Shown here: piece by piece, positions 38,080 through 46,715 of the stretch
How positions within the stretch are numbered: position 1 is the stretch's first letter
How the letters are laid out: the number at the start of each line of letters is the position of its first letter
Notes under the pieces: generated by a model
What the model was told of the DNA's origin: nothing
Databases searched by the model: none
The model's input: only the letters and a program-made list of their open reading frames with translations
Translations under genes and position numbers: made by a program
Assembly: GCA_002083525.1 (NCBI GenBank)
Contig: LWDM01000012.1
Span: 69,694 to 133,693 of the forward strand
Source: Proteobacteria bacterium SG_bin9
GTDB lineage: Bacteria > Pseudomonadota > Alphaproteobacteria > Rhizobiales > Xanthobacteraceae
Direction of reading: 5' to 3'
Length of the DNA: 64,000 nt

Positions 38080-38477
38080 ATTCCGTCTCGCAGGGTTGGT
38101 CGGATTAAAAAGCAGACAGGTTCGATCATGATCCGAAAAATCTTCGTCAATTTGACGTAAACCATCGCCGGTTCAGCACGGTACGCATCAAATGCTCCGG
38201 AATCGTCAACCCGGGCAAGGGTGAATTGAGATTCCGCGATAATGGTATCTGGGTATGTCCGAGCCCGCGCCGGAACCGAAGCAACCGAAATACCCCCAAG
38301 CCGCCCGCTTAACGGTTGTTTTTATTATTAAAAATCGCTGATCGCGATTTACCCGGCGCATCCCTGACCGGAGCTAGCGTCCAGCCGGAATGGTAGGCAC
38401 GGGGGCGGTCAGGCCCTTTGTTCCGTTACATGAATACCAAAACTAAAGGCTTTCTGACCTAGGGTTGGCCACGATTC
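38080..38477. other. Intergenic region between divergent genes
   Basis: A 398-base gap between the sigma-factor operon and the GGDEF gene. It contains a 13-base palindrome (38145-38157) and an AT-rich stretch (38315-38345). Both promoters must lie here. Confidence 0.5.
38145..38157. promoter_or_regulatory. Palindrome upstream of ECF sigma operon
   Basis: CGTCAA and TTGACG are exact inverted copies around a single central T. The element lies 66 bases before the sigma-factor start, a position fitting an operator. No known regulator is implied. Confidence 0.35.
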
Positions 38478-39635
38478 ATGCGCGCACGGCCGATGAGCAC
38501 CACGACCCTTCAGGACACGAATGCCGCCGAGCTGATGGGCGACGGCGAAAGCCTCTCCTCAGAGGTGTTGCGCCGGCGCGCCGTGCAGCGTCGCAAGATG
38601 CTCCTGATGCAGATCGTGAGCTATCTGGTCGACGCCTTCGTGCTTGGCCTGTTCGTCTGGATCGGCACCACGTCAATCTGGACCGCGTTCGGTTACATCC
38701 TTTGCGGCCTCACCGTCTCGGGCATATGGCTCGCGCTGTCCGAATTGCACTTCAACGACCGCTTCCGCGATCATTACCTGACCGTCTGGCAGTCGGGCTC
38801 AAACGCGATCATCCAGTTCGCGTTCCTGTATCTGGCGCCGGAAGTCGGGTTCGTCTTCCTGTGCGTGCTGTTCATCATCTTCGGTTTTGCCGCGCTGCGC
38901 ATCTCGGTTCGTCAGGCGATGATCGGCTGGACGCTGACCACGCTGTCGATTGCCGCGATCCTGCTGTTCACCGACAAGATGCTGACGATCCCGGTCGCCA
39001 GTCATTCCGAACGCTTCGTCACGCTGCTGTGCTTCTCGCTGTCGATCGGCCGCTTCATCTATCTCGGGCTGTTCGGCAACGCGATGCGCAAGGAGCTCTA
39101 TCAGCGCAGCCTCGAATTGAAGCGCGCCAACCGCCGCATTGAGGAGCTCGCCGAGGTCGACGATCTGACCGGCGCCTTCAACCGCCGCCGCATGATGCGC
39201 GCGCTCGACGAGGAATGCCTGCGCGTCCAGCGCTCGGGCTCGCCCTATTCGATCGCGCTGATCGACCTCGACTTCTTCAAGAAGATCAACGACCGCTACG
39301 GCCATCCGACCGGCGACGAAGTGCTGCGCACCTTCGCCATCACCGTGTTCGCCAACATCCGCGCCACCGACAAGTTCGGCCGCTACGGCGGCGAGGAATT
39401 CGTGCTGCTGATGCCCGACACGTCGAACGAGGTGGCGGCGCGCATTCTCAACCGCCTGCGCGTGATCACGGCGGAGCTCGACTGGAGCGCTTTTTCGGAC
39501 GGACTGAAGGTGACGATCTCCGCGGGCGTCGCCACAGCGCGTCCGGATGAAGCGCCCGACAGCATTCTCGCCCGCGCCGATTCCGCGCTCTACGCCGCCA
39601 AGGATCAAGGACGAAATCGCATTGCAACCGCCTGA
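38478..39635 (+). CDS. Membrane GGDEF diguanylate cyclase
   Basis: Makes the second messenger c-di-GMP. The 385 residues contain five to six hydrophobic segments (about 42-190), a helical connector, and a GGDEF domain (about 225-385) with LTGAFNRRRMM, LIDLDFFKKINDRYGH and the active-site motif GRYGGEEF. An RATD sequence five residues before GGEEF is an intact inhibitory I-site, so product feedback is expected. ATG 38478 was used; 38493 is an alternative. The DUF2336 gene follows on the same strand after 64 bases. Confidence 0.93.
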   Translation: MRARPMSTTTLQDTNAAELMGDGESLSSEVLRRRAVQRRKMLLMQIVSYLVDAFVLGLFVWIGTTSIWTAFGYILCGLTVSGIWLALSELHFNDRFRDHYLTVWQSGSNAIIQFAFLYLAPEVGFVFLCVLFIIFGFAALRISVRQAMIGWTLTTLSIAAILLFTDKMLTIPVASHSERFVTLLCFSLSIGRFIYLGLFGNAMRKELYQRSLELKRANRRIEELAEVDDLTGAFNRRRMMRALDEECLRVQRSGSPYSIALIDLDFFKKINDRYGHPTGDEVLRTFAITVFANIRATDKFGRYGGEEFVLLMPDTSNEVAARILNRLRVITAELDWSAFSDGLKVTISAGVATARPDEAPDSILARADSALYAAKDQGRNRIATA

Positions 39636-39699
39636 GGGCGGACAACCAATTTCGGCCCCATGGAAACGGGGCCGGCCTCGAAGGTTCCAGGACGGACAC

Positions 39700-40818
39700 A
39701 TGAGCGCGAAGACCGAAAAACTCTCCACCCAGCTTCTCGATGAACTCCAGGGAGCCTTGTCGCACGGCACCGTCGCCCGCCGCGTCGAGACGCTGCGCCG
39801 TGTCACTGACCTGTTCATGGGACAATCGGTCGATTACTCGGCCGATCAGGTCGCGGTGTTCGACGACGTCTTCAACTGCCTCGTCGAGCATATCGAGGTC
39901 GGCGCCAAGATCCTGCTGTCGGAGCGGCTGGCTGGCAATCCGATGTCGCCGCCGCGCATCATCCGCAGGCTCGCTTTCGACGACCAGATCGAGATCGCGG
40001 CGCCGGTGCTGACGCAATCGGAACGCCTCGACGAGGAAACGCTGGTCGAGAACGCCCGCTGCAAGAGCCAGGCGCATCTGCTCGCGATCTCGAAGCGCAA
40101 GACGCTGAGCAACGCCGTCACCGACGTGCTGGTCGAGCGCGGCAACGACGAGGTCGTCGAAAGCGCCGTCAACAACGCCGGCGCGAGCTTCTCGGAGAAG
40201 AGCTTCACGCAACTGGTCGAGCGGGCCGAGAGCAACGATGTGCTCGCGATCTGCCTCGGTTCGCGCAAATCGATCCCGCGGCCGCACTACCTGAAGCTGG
40301 TCGCCCGCGCATCGAACGCGGTGCGGGCGCGCCTCGAGGCCGCGAACGCCGGCTCAGCGCATGACATTTCCGCCGCTGTCAACGATGCCGCGAAACTCGT
40401 GAAGCCACCGGCTGCGATGGCGCGCGATGCCGCAGCCGCGCACGGCCTCGTCCAGTCGCTGTTCGCCGACGACCGCCTCGACGAGCGGCAGATGATGGCC
40501 TTTGCCCGCGCGGGCAAATTCGACGAGACCAACGCGGCGATCGCCTGTCTTGCCGACGTTCCGGTGTCGACGGTGGAAACCGTGATGATCGAGTCCCGCA
40601 GCGAGGGCATTCTGGTGCTGGCGAAGGTCGCCGGCCTGCCATGGGACGTGGTCAAGGCGATCCTCGACATGCGAACCGATCTGACCGGCAGCAGCGGCAG
40701 CGGCGGCGAGATCGAAATCAGCAAGGAAGGCTACGAGCGGCTGCGCAACACCACCGCACAGCAGGTCCTGCGCTTCTATCGCATGCAGCAGACGGCGGCC
40801 ACGACCGAAACGGCCTGA
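39700..40818 (+). CDS. DUF2336 domain-containing protein
   Basis: A 372-residue cytoplasmic, largely helical protein with the DUF2336 pattern (residues about 20-230: LRRVTDLFMGQSVDYSADQVAVFDDVF, HLLAISKRKTLSNAVTDVLVERG), an alphaproteobacterial domain of unknown function with HEAT-like features. ATG at 39700 follows GGACGGACAC. Its position after a diguanylate cyclase suggests a signalling or motility connection (inference). The nrsF gene converges on it with a 15-base gap. Confidence 0.88.
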   Translation: MSAKTEKLSTQLLDELQGALSHGTVARRVETLRRVTDLFMGQSVDYSADQVAVFDDVFNCLVEHIEVGAKILLSERLAGNPMSPPRIIRRLAFDDQIEIAAPVLTQSERLDEETLVENARCKSQAHLLAISKRKTLSNAVTDVLVERGNDEVVESAVNNAGASFSEKSFTQLVERAESNDVLAICLGSRKSIPRPHYLKLVARASNAVRARLEAANAGSAHDISAAVNDAAKLVKPPAAMARDAAAAHGLVQSLFADDRLDERQMMAFARAGKFDETNAAIACLADVPVSTVETVMIESRSEGILVLAKVAGLPWDVVKAILDMRTDLTGSSGSGGEIEISKEGYERLRNTTAQQVLRFYRMQQTAATTETA

Positions 40819-40833
40819 CCTTCCGCCACCATC

Positions 40834-41472
40834 TCAGAATTTGAGAACGCGCGCGCCGATCAGCGCGCCGACGGCCGTCACGAGGCCGATCGCGAGCGAG
40901 TACCACGTCGCCACGAACAGCGGTGAATCGTCGAAGCAATGCGCGGCGTAAAGCACAGCGGCGATGCTCGCCGACACGAGGCCTGCGAACGCACCGGCCA
41001 GCGCCGGCCGGGTCGCAGCGCCGTGACGCAGCGCCACCAGCGCGGCCACGAGAATCGGCGCCGACAGCAACGGGATCGCGGTCAGGCAGACCTTCATGTT
41101 CGATCCCATCAGCCGCGCCGACCACGTCGACTGCTGCGGCATCATCAGATCGGTCACGATGCCGATGCCGAGCAGGCTCGCCGGAATGGCCAGCAGCCAG
41201 CGCGCGCCGCTGAGCGGCGCAGCCGGACGCGCAAGCCGCAGCACGATCGCGATTGCCGCAAACAGCAGCGCCGCGGCGACGACGAACTTCAGCTCAAAGA
41301 ACGGATTGCGCATGGCGGTCGAGATGTCCTCACGCACGCCGAGCCGCATCATGAACATGACCGTCGAGATCGGCACCGTCAGCGCCAGCGCAACCGCCAG
41401 CATCCAGCCGACGGGCCGGGCGCGGTGGTCGCTGTCGGCGGTCAGCGCCTGAATGAGACGATCGGTATCCAT
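40834..41472 (-). CDS. nrsF: NrsF family anti-sigma-F membrane protein (DUF1109)
   Basis: Inner-membrane anti-sigma factor of the SigF system, which in Caulobacter responds to heavy-metal and oxidative stress. The 212 residues form about six membrane segments. Cysteines at 129 (NMKVCLTAIPL) and 179 (AAHCFDDSP) sit close to the pair known to be required for sensing in Caulobacter NrsF. ATG 41472 lies 3 bases after the sigF stop, so both are co-transcribed. Confidence 0.9.
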   Translation of the reverse strand: MDTDRLIQALTADSDHRARPVGWMLAVALALTVPISTVMFMMRLGVREDISTAMRNPFFELKFVVAAALLFAAIAIVLRLARPAAPLSGARWLLAIPASLLGIGIVTDLMMPQQSTWSARLMGSNMKVCLTAIPLLSAPILVAALVALRHGAATRPALAGAFAGLVSASIAAVLYAAHCFDDSPLFVATWYSLAIGLVTAVGALIGARVLKF

Positions 41473-41475
41473 AAC

Positions 41476-42021
41476 TCAGTCCTTCCCGAACTTGTTGGCA
41501 AGGTTCGACAGGCCGCGATGCAACGCGACACGGACCGCCCCTTCGGTCATCGACAATTTCTTCGCCGTATCCTTGATCGAGTGACTGTCGATCGCGATCG
41601 ATTGCAGCACGTCGCGCTGGCGCGCCGGCAGGCCTTCGAGGTGCGAGGCGACTTCGCCCGGCGGCAGCGTGTCTTCCTGCGGCGCACCGGGCAGCGTCTC
41701 CGAAAAATCGTCGATGTTGACGAAGACGCGGCGGCCACGGCGGCGTAACGCATCGATCAGCTTGTTGCGCGCGATCGCGAACAGCCACGGCGCAAACGGG
41801 GCCGTCGGGTCCCACGTGTGCCGCTTCAAGTGAACCGCGATCAGAATGTCCTGCACAATATCCTCCGCCTGATCGACAGGCTGCCCCGCGCGCGCAAGTC
41901 CGCGACGGCTGGCTGCCCGCAGAACCGGAGCGATCGCCTTCAGCAGACGATGATAGGCGACACTGTCGCCCGCGTTGGCCGACCTCATCAGGTCGGTCCA
42001 TTCCGTCTCACGCCCGCGCAC
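41476..42021 (-). CDS. sigF: SigF-like ECF sigma factor
   Basis: A 181-residue ECF sigma factor paired with NrsF. Region 2 holds VDQAEDIVQDILIAVHLKRHTW and PWLFAIARNKLIDALRRRGRR; region 4 holds LPARQRDVLQSIAIDSHSIKDTAKKLSMTEGAVRVALHR. The start is a GTG at 42021 with AGGAG in front. A candidate self-recognised promoter sits about 20 bases before the start. Released from NrsF it should switch on a small set of metal and oxidative stress genes. Confidence 0.9.
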   Translation of the reverse strand: MRGRETEWTDLMRSANAGDSVAYHRLLKAIAPVLRAASRRGLARAGQPVDQAEDIVQDILIAVHLKRHTWDPTAPFAPWLFAIARNKLIDALRRRGRRVFVNIDDFSETLPGAPQEDTLPPGEVASHLEGLPARQRDVLQSIAIDSHSIKDTAKKLSMTEGAVRVALHRGLSNLANKFGKD

Positions 42022-42041
42022 GCGCGCTCCTGATCAGGTTC

Positions 42042-42066
42042 TTCGTGAGACAGCGAGCTTTGTTAC
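42042..42066 (-). promoter_or_regulatory. Candidate autoregulated SigF promoter
   Basis: On the minus strand GTAAC (42066-42062) is followed after 16 bases by CGAA (42045-42042), closely matching the GTAACC/CGAA elements I recall for Caulobacter SigF. It lies just before the AGGAG-GTG start of sigF. Confidence 0.55.
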
Positions 42067-42405
42067 GCGTCGGCATCGATTCTTCGGCTCTCGATCAGCG
42101 GCAGATCGCTCAATCAATCGGGCCGGTGGTGCCGGCGTACGGCGGGCGAAATCCGCCGCGCCGGGGCTCATACCATGATCGGGTGATCTGGACACAGCGC
42201 CACCGTCTTTTCGGCGGAAGTACCCTACAAGCTATTGATGAAAATACCGTATTCCGGACGCAGGCAGTGTTTGACGGAAAGGCGGGCTGGAGCGGGTCCG
42301 CAGATTTCCAGCGGTATTGCCCGAAGATTCCCATTTTTTGCCCATTTGCGGTCACGTCTGCGGGGTCAGTGATGTGTCTGGGACGGGCAAACAGGGACAT
42401 TTGCC
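42067..42405. other. Intergenic region upstream of sigF and an exported protein gene
   Basis: A 339-base divergent promoter region. Apart from the SigF-type promoter at its left edge and a hairpin at its right edge (42386-42405), nothing recognisable was seen. Confidence 0.45.
42386..42405 (+). promoter_or_regulatory. Hairpin presenting the ribosome-binding site in its loop
   Basis: GGCAAA (42386-42391) pairs with TTTGCC (42400-42405). The 8-base loop CAGGGACA holds the AGGGA ribosome site, and the start ATG follows the stem directly. Confidence 0.4.
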
Positions 42406-43104
42406 ATGGGTATTCCGGTGGCTTTCACGCGACATCTCGCGCTGATGGTGATGGCAGGGCTTTGGATTGCGCTCAGTGCGCCGGCGCTCGCGGGACCGAT
42501 TTGTGCCGGCCGAGGTTGTGCGACATCGGCGTCGACCGCCGGTGAAAGTGCAGAAACGTCAGCCAGCAAGCCGGTGGCGCTGAACAAGTTCAAGAAGCGC
42601 ATCGCAAGCAAGAGCGCCATCCGTACGCGCATCGCCGCCAAACGCGCCGTGCGTGCCGCGAAGGCGGCGCAGTATTCACGTGTCGCCGCGCGGGTGAAGA
42701 AGGCCGGCAAGAAATTCACCGTCGCGGCTGCGGCGAAGCCCGCCGCAGTGGAAGCGCCGCTCAAGGCGTCGGTTGCGGATGCAAACGCTGAGATGACCGA
42801 GCTGGATATCCGCGCGGCCGCGGCCGTCGCAGCAGCACAAACGCCGCCGGCACCGGCGAGCGAACCGGAAACCGCAAACGTGCAGCTGGTCGCCGCCGAT
42901 CAGGTCAACGACATCGATCGCGCCGCCAACGACAACAACACCAAGTCGCCGAAGACGGTCGGCAAAGCCGCGCCGCAGGATGCGCGGGCGGCCGTCGCCA
43001 GCAACGACTCGACCTGGGATCAGACCTCGTTCATCGGCAAGCTCTTCGTCGCGTTCGGTGGGCTTCTCACCCTCGCCTCCGCGGCCCGGCTTTTCATCGC
43101 CTGA
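42406..43104 (+). CDS. Exported Ala/Lys-rich protein with C-terminal membrane segment
   Basis: A 232-residue protein I do not recognise. Signal peptide about 9-29 (ending SAPALAG), then a short Cys-containing patch (PICAGRGCAT), a strongly basic Ala/Lys/Arg helix (about 55-105), an Ala/Pro linker, and a C-terminal hydrophobic segment (about 212-232). The basic helix could bind anionic polymers (envelope glycan or nucleic acid), but this is speculation. A terminator follows at 43124. It is divergent from the sigF operon and might be a SigF target. Confidence 0.65.
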   Translation: MGIPVAFTRHLALMVMAGLWIALSAPALAGPICAGRGCATSASTAGESAETSASKPVALNKFKKRIASKSAIRTRIAAKRAVRAAKAAQYSRVAARVKKAGKKFTVAAAAKPAAVEAPLKASVADANAEMTELDIRAAAAVAAAQTPPAPASEPETANVQLVAADQVNDIDRAANDNNTKSPKTVGKAAPQDARAAVASNDSTWDQTSFIGKLFVAFGGLLTLASAARLFIA

Positions 43105-43123
43105 CCTTCTCGCTTCTCCGCTC

Positions 43124-43153
43124 AAGGCCGGTCCCGCAAGGACCGGCCTTTTT
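43124..43153 (+). terminator. Rho-independent terminator after the exported Ala/Lys-rich protein gene
   Basis: AAGGCCGGTC (43124-43133) pairs perfectly with GACCGGCCTT (43141-43150), 7-base loop, followed by TTT. It is 19 bases after the stop. Confidence 0.85.
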
Positions 43154-43259
43154 CATGCGCGCAGGAACGTCCGCGGCCGATCGTCCCGGCCTTGCGGCGC
43201 TCCGCACGAGCGGGCAGATTGCCGCTCCAAATCGAGCAGAACAATAAACGGGGCAGTCC

Positions 43260-44039
43260 ATGAGCATTTTTGAACACATCATCGTCGAGACCAAAGGCGC
43301 GGTCGGCATCATCCGCCTGAATCGCCCGAAAATGCTCAATGCTCTGTCGTTCGGCGTCTTCCGCGAAATCGGCGCGGCGGTTGCCGACCTCGAAGCCGAC
43401 GAGAAGATCGGCTGCATCGTCGTCACCGGCAATGAGAAGGCCTTCGCCGCCGGCGCCGACATCAAGGAGATGCAGCCGAAGGGCTTCATCGACATGGCGA
43501 CCAACAACTTCCGCACCATCGGCGGCGAACGTCTCGCCCAGTGCAAGAAGCCGACGATCGCGGCCGTGAGCGGCTACGCGCTCGGCGGCGGCTGCGAGCT
43601 CGCGATGATGTGCGACATGATCATCTGCTCCGACACGGCGAAGTTCGGCCAGCCGGAAATCACCCTCGGCACCATTCCGGGCATCGGCGGCACCCAGCGC
43701 CTCACCCGCGCCATCGGCAAGGCAAAGGCGATGGATCTCTGCCTCACCGGCCGGATGATGGATGCGAACGAAGCCGAACGTGCCGGCCTCGTCAGCCGCA
43801 TCGTTCCGGTCGACAAGCTGATGGATGAGACGATGGCGGCTGCCGAGAAGATCGCGTCCATGTCGCAGCCGGTGTCGGCGTTCTGCAAGGCGGCGATCAA
43901 TCGCTCGCTGGAAACGACGCTGTCGGAAGGCATGAACGTCGAGGGCGATCTGTTCGCTCAGACGTTTGCGCTGGAAGATCGTTCGGAAGGCATGGCAGCG
44001 TTCATCGCCAAGCGCCCGCCGCAGTTCAAGAACCGCTAG
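43260..44039 (+). CDS. Enoyl-CoA hydratase (crotonase family)
   Basis: Adds water to 2-enoyl-CoA in beta-oxidation or short-chain acid breakdown. The 259 residues show NRPKMLNALSFGVFREI, the oxyanion loop AFAAGADIKEM (about 63-73) and ALGGGCELAMMCDMIICSD with the first catalytic Glu, then FGQPEITLGTIPGIGGTQRLTRAIG with the second. With both glutamates present it is an active hydratase, of the short-chain (mitochondrial ECHS1-like) type. It is a single-gene unit after a terminator. Confidence 0.94.
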   Translation: MSIFEHIIVETKGAVGIIRLNRPKMLNALSFGVFREIGAAVADLEADEKIGCIVVTGNEKAFAAGADIKEMQPKGFIDMATNNFRTIGGERLAQCKKPTIAAVSGYALGGGCELAMMCDMIICSDTAKFGQPEITLGTIPGIGGTQRLTRAIGKAKAMDLCLTGRMMDANEAERAGLVSRIVPVDKLMDETMAAAEKIASMSQPVSAFCKAAINRSLETTLSEGMNVEGDLFAQTFALEDRSEGMAAFIAKRPPQFKNR

Positions 44040-44112
44040 GGCGGACGGATATCATACGAAGCTCCGACGCACGTGTGCGGCGTTATAGAACGCGATTATC
44101 AGGACTCGTCTG

Positions 44113-44658
44113 ATGGACCTCCGCCAATCCGTGCTCGACGTCATGCAGGTCATCCTCAAAGACCCCATGAAAGCACAGCCTGATGGCCTCGATCTTGAGG
44201 AGACAGGCGATAACATCGGCGTCTTCTTCAGCCAAATACTTCCGTACAAGGACTCGCTGTCATTTAACCTGCAGTCACTTGAAGGCGAGATCAGCGCGGC
44301 ACTGGCAAAATCTCTTCAAGAGATATCCCGCCGTTCCGGTTACGAGCTCAGCGGCACTCCAATGGAAATACTCGACGATTGCCGCGTAGCTCTACATCTC
44401 AGCACAGAGGAAGAGATGGCACCGCTGATGCTTCCGATGGAAAAATACGGACCGATGATAACGTTGATCGGTTCAGTTCTCGTCGCGTCCGTTTACGTTT
44501 CTCATCACATAGCGATAGCGAACGGTGCAGACGCAACTGTTGTAGCCACATCCGTGGCCGAAGCGTTCGCCACACCGACTCACTTTGTCATCACCGAAAA
44601 TCCCGGCACGATCGTCACCTCGATCATCACGGAACTCCCTGGCGCCATCCAAACTTAG
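44113..44658 (+). CDS. Orphan protein of unknown function, low GC
   Basis: A 181-residue protein I do not recognise. The first 120 residues are acidic and probably helical (IGVFFSQILPYKDSLSFNLQSLEG, STEEEMAPLMLPMEKYG). A hydrophobic stretch (about 119-140) may insert in a membrane. The C-terminus is rich in Thr, Val and Ala. GC in a 60-base sample (44461-44520) is 31 of 60, below the region average, which suggests acquisition from elsewhere. The ATG at 44113 has no strong ribosome site. Codon usage and reading frame are otherwise consistent with a real gene. Confidence 0.5.
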   Translation: MDLRQSVLDVMQVILKDPMKAQPDGLDLEETGDNIGVFFSQILPYKDSLSFNLQSLEGEISAALAKSLQEISRRSGYELSGTPMEILDDCRVALHLSTEEEMAPLMLPMEKYGPMITLIGSVLVASVYVSHHIAIANGADATVVATSVAEAFATPTHFVITENPGTIVTSIITELPGAIQT

Positions 44659-44669
44659 ACGGCAACAGA

Positions 44670-46520
44670 TCAAAGGCGGCCTTGAGCCAACGCTCCGCGC
44701 AGCAGCAGGCGATAAACGCGCTCGCGCATCGTCTGCGGCTGCGCCAGCCCCATGCGCGTCAGGCATTCGGAGACGCCGGGTGCCTCGTCGGCGGTCATGC
44801 CGGTCGCGACGAGCCCCAGCAACTCCGGGATCGACGATGCGGCCTCGCGCAGCAACTGCAGCGCCGGGATCAGCCGCTGCTCGACGTCCGTGAAGTCCGT
44901 GCCGAACGGAAACGACGGCAGCAGGCCATCAGCGCGTGCAGGCTTCAGCGCCTCGGCGATCCGTTCGGGATGATTGTCGCGATACGATCGCGGGATTTCA
45001 TGGCTGCGCGGCAGCTTGCCCGCATCCTTGGCCTCGGCCATCAGTTCGATCTGAAAGCGCGAGTCGGTGACGTTTAGCATCGCGGCAATGACCTGAGCGT
45101 CGGATTTCCCGCGCAGATTGGCGATGCCGTATTCGGTGACGATGATGTCGCGCAGATGCCGCGGAATTGTCGTGTGCGCATAATTCCAGCGGACGTTCGA
45201 GACCGGCTTGCCCTTCTCGCGCCGGACGGACTCCAGCGTCAGGATCGAGCGCGCGCCGTCGAGCGCGAAGGCCTGCGCCACGAAATTGAACTGCCCGCCG
45301 ACCCCGCTCACCACCTGCCCGTTGTCGAGCCCGTCGGAAATCGCAGCGCCCATCAAGGTCGCCATCATCGCATTGTTGACGAAACGCGCATCGACGCGAG
45401 CGCGGCGTTTGGCATCCTCGTCGCCGTAAAGCTCGTTGGTGAACGACACTGCCGTCATCTGGATGCGCGCAATGTCGTCCGGTTTCATCTCGCGCAACGC
45501 ACGATAGAACGACTTCGGTCCGAGAAAGAATGCGCCGTGCAGCAGCACGCCGTCGACTGCACGCTTGAGCACACCGGCATCGATCAGGCCGAGAAACGCC
45601 TCGAAGAACATCTCGCTGACGCCGTAGAGACCTTGCTCGAACGGCGCGCTCTCGCGCAGCGGCGCGTCCGGCGACAATCGCTGCATCACGTCGCGAAACT
45701 CGCCGTTATGGCGGTGGCGCACGATCAAGCTCTGCGCCAGCGCATCGCCGACCTGGCCGATGCCGATCTGCAAGCTGCCGCCGTCGCGGATCAGCGATGC
45801 CGAATGCAGGCCGATCGCATATTTGGTGTCCGACACCGGCTCCGATGGCGGCGCGAATAGCGGAAAGTCCGTCTCGGGACTGTCGAGCACGGCATGGAAC
45901 GTGTCGGCGGGCACATCGCCCGCACCCGGCATGAACGGCAGTTCGGAATTGACCTGCCCTATCATCTTGAACGCCGCCTGCCCGGCGCGGCGCGCAGCGA
46001 GAATGTCGAGCGTGATGTCGGTGTTGCAGCTCAGGCTGTAGCGGGTCTCGCCGTTGACGACGCGCTTGGCCACCAGCTGCGTCACGACGTTGACGCCGCG
46101 ATCGAGCAGATATTTGGCCGCGTGGGTGTAGTTGGCGGAGATATAGTTCTGCTGCGCCGCCGGCACGCCGATCCACTTTCCGGCCAAAAAGAAAAATTCC
46201 ACCACCTCCACGTTCAGCGGCAGCGCTCTCTTTCGCAGCGCCTGCGCATGCACGAGGTCCGGGTAGCGGCCGAACAGCCGGTCGATCACCGGTGCGATGA
46301 AGCGCCGCTCCAGATCGTTGGAGGGGTTCGGTTTCTCCAGCGTCAGCGCCGAAAACAACGTCAGATGGATCGAGCGGTCGGCGACGGCCCGGGCATAAAG
46401 CGCGTTGATGACGTGGTTGGCCTTGCCGAGGCCGAGCGGCAGCCCCACGACGAGCCGCGGTCCCACCTCCCGGACGATGTCTTCGGCGATGGCGTCCGGG
46501 TCGGTGAATGTGCGTGGCAT
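44670..46520 (-). CDS. Acetyl-CoA hydrolase/transferase family protein
   Basis: A 616-residue CoA-transferase-type enzyme of the acetyl-CoA hydrolase family (as in 4-hydroxybutyrate or succinyl-CoA:acetate CoA-transferases). The N-terminal half has LVVGLPLGLGKANHVINALYARA. The C-terminal domain includes DGLDNGQVVSGVGGQFNFVAQA, the conserved glycine-rich substrate loop, and IIVTEYGIANLRGKSD. It is longer than the usual 430-500 residues. ATG at 46520 follows AAAAGAG. The CoA acceptor cannot be read from sequence. Confidence 0.85.
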   Translation of the reverse strand: MPRTFTDPDAIAEDIVREVGPRLVVGLPLGLGKANHVINALYARAVADRSIHLTLFSALTLEKPNPSNDLERRFIAPVIDRLFGRYPDLVHAQALRKRALPLNVEVVEFFFLAGKWIGVPAAQQNYISANYTHAAKYLLDRGVNVVTQLVAKRVVNGETRYSLSCNTDITLDILAARRAGQAAFKMIGQVNSELPFMPGAGDVPADTFHAVLDSPETDFPLFAPPSEPVSDTKYAIGLHSASLIRDGGSLQIGIGQVGDALAQSLIVRHRHNGEFRDVMQRLSPDAPLRESAPFEQGLYGVSEMFFEAFLGLIDAGVLKRAVDGVLLHGAFFLGPKSFYRALREMKPDDIARIQMTAVSFTNELYGDEDAKRRARVDARFVNNAMMATLMGAAISDGLDNGQVVSGVGGQFNFVAQAFALDGARSILTLESVRREKGKPVSNVRWNYAHTTIPRHLRDIIVTEYGIANLRGKSDAQVIAAMLNVTDSRFQIELMAEAKDAGKLPRSHEIPRSYRDNHPERIAEALKPARADGLLPSFPFGTDFTDVEQRLIPALQLLREAASSIPELLGLVATGMTADEAPGVSECLTRMGLAQPQTMRERVYRLLLRGALAQGRL

Positions 46521-46715
46521 GTCGCTCTTTTCGCAGACAGTTCCGGTAGGATTCGGCCGCACCTTAGCGAAGTTCGGGCTTTCTGGTCACACCCCGGAAA
46601 AACCATGCGGATTTCCCGCCGGGACGGTTTGCCTGCCCCCCGATTGCGCCTACAACCCCAAAAGCGGGATACGTCAGCGGGGGCCGGCGTTTTTTGGGAA
46701 TCGCTGCGGAACCAC

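Noticed and set aside
45894..46715. Possible N-terminal extension of the TolC gene
   Set aside because: The extension is antisense to the CoA-transferase gene; a signal peptide begins at 46716, which fixes the start.
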